Source: Phytoactinopolyspora endophytica
GTDB taxonomy: Bacteria > Actinomycetota > Actinomycetes > Jiangellales > Jiangellaceae
Assembly: GCF_004138495.1 (NCBI RefSeq)
Contig: NZ_ML142849.1
Coordinates: forward strand, 708,940 to 713,972
DNA: 5,033 nt
Direction of reading: 5' to 3'
Shown here: in pieces, positions 4,877 through 5,033 of the stretch
How positions within the stretch are numbered: position 1 is the stretch's first letter
Layout of the letters: every line of letters begins with the position of its first letter
Made by a program: the position numbers and the translations under genes
Notes under the pieces: generated by a model
Told to the model about the DNA's origin: nothing
The model's input: the letters and a program-made list of their open reading frames with translations, nothing else
Database searches by the model: none

Positions 4877-5033
4877 ATGGCGAAACGTCGTTCATCCCAC
4901 CGCCGCGGCCCGTCGCATGATGCAGCGTCCTCTCCCGGTTCGACGAGCCCGTCGCAGGGCCGCGCCGAGCCCTCCCGGCGCGGACGGAACCGGGTCGCCC
5001 CGTCGGCGGGATCGTTCGATGTCGACGCCGGTA
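4877..5033 (+). CDS. N-terminal part of an unidentified protein (runs off the right edge)
   Basis: From ATG 4877 the frame stays open to the window end, giving 52 residues plus one base. The N-terminus is basic and low in complexity (MAKRRSSHRRG, then Ser/Pro/Arg-rich) and looks disordered, before a more ordered-looking GSFDVDAG at about 45-52. An in-frame TGA at 4829-4831 and no ATG, GTG or TTG between it and 4877 make 4877 the first possible start. About three quarters of third codon positions are G or C, better than the competing frame from ATG 4917. There is no good ribosome binding site; AGGTG at 4858-4862 is 14 bases away. The F-x-V-D-x-G ending vaguely recalls the start of actinobacterial spermidine synthase-like proteins, but this is a guess. 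The start codon is 19 bases from that of the divergent reductase. Confidence 0.6.
   Translation, partial: MAKRRSSHRRGPSHDAASSPGSTSPSQGRAEPSRRGRNRVAPSAGSFDVDAG

Noticed and set aside
4180..4920. Plus-strand open frame running opposite the reductase and past its start
   Set aside because: Antisense to a clear enzyme gene, no recognisable motif, and it conflicts with the better frame starting at 4877.

Overview
The window reads as a high-GC actinomycete chromosome. GC is high throughout, third codon positions in the genes are mostly G or C, GTG is used as a start, and the gene families (an actinobacterial TgpA-type transglutaminase with a Gly-rich linker, and a DUF3040 membrane protein) are typical of Actinomycetes. 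I cannot name a genus. No mobile element, CRISPR array, rRNA or tRNA is visible, and the content looks like ordinary core chromosome.

Layout from left to right. (1) 1-1751, plus strand: the C-terminal part of a membrane-anchored TgpA/transglutaminase-like protein whose N-terminal membrane domain lies upstream of the window. (2) 1752-2155: a 404-base gap between convergent genes with no convincing ORF, but with several inverted repeats. They include a terminator-like hairpin after the transglutaminase and an elaborate 87-base composite inverted repeat at 1871-1957. (3) 2156-2608, minus: a DUF3040 small membrane protein with a clear ribosome binding site. (4) 2810 to about 3574, minus: a SAM-dependent methyltransferase resembling CmoM (the SmtA-type tRNA carboxymethyl transferase), with a hairpin across its stop codon. 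(5) 3796-4857, minus: an aldo/keto reductase of the YghZ/Gpr group with its catalytic tetrad intact. (6) 4877 to the window end, plus: the start of a divergent gene with a basic, low-complexity N-terminus, running off the edge.

The genes do not form one obvious pathway. TgpA proteins are usually encoded beside a MoxR-type ATPase and a DUF58 protein, which would be expected just upstream of position 1. From memory, DUF3040 genes occur near the division and cell-wall cluster in several actinomycetes, so this may be the region flanking that cluster, but no mraZ or ftsI is present to prove it. The methyltransferase and reductase are each followed by their own hairpin and are separated by an untranslated gap, so they are probably transcribed separately.

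I found no clear new biological system. The items most worth a second look are the composite inverted repeat with a possible pseudoknot in the convergent gap, the 19-base divergent start-to-start region with a likely leaderless reductase mRNA, a CmoM-like methyltransferase without visible partners, and a Glu in place of the usual Asp in the transglutaminase triad.
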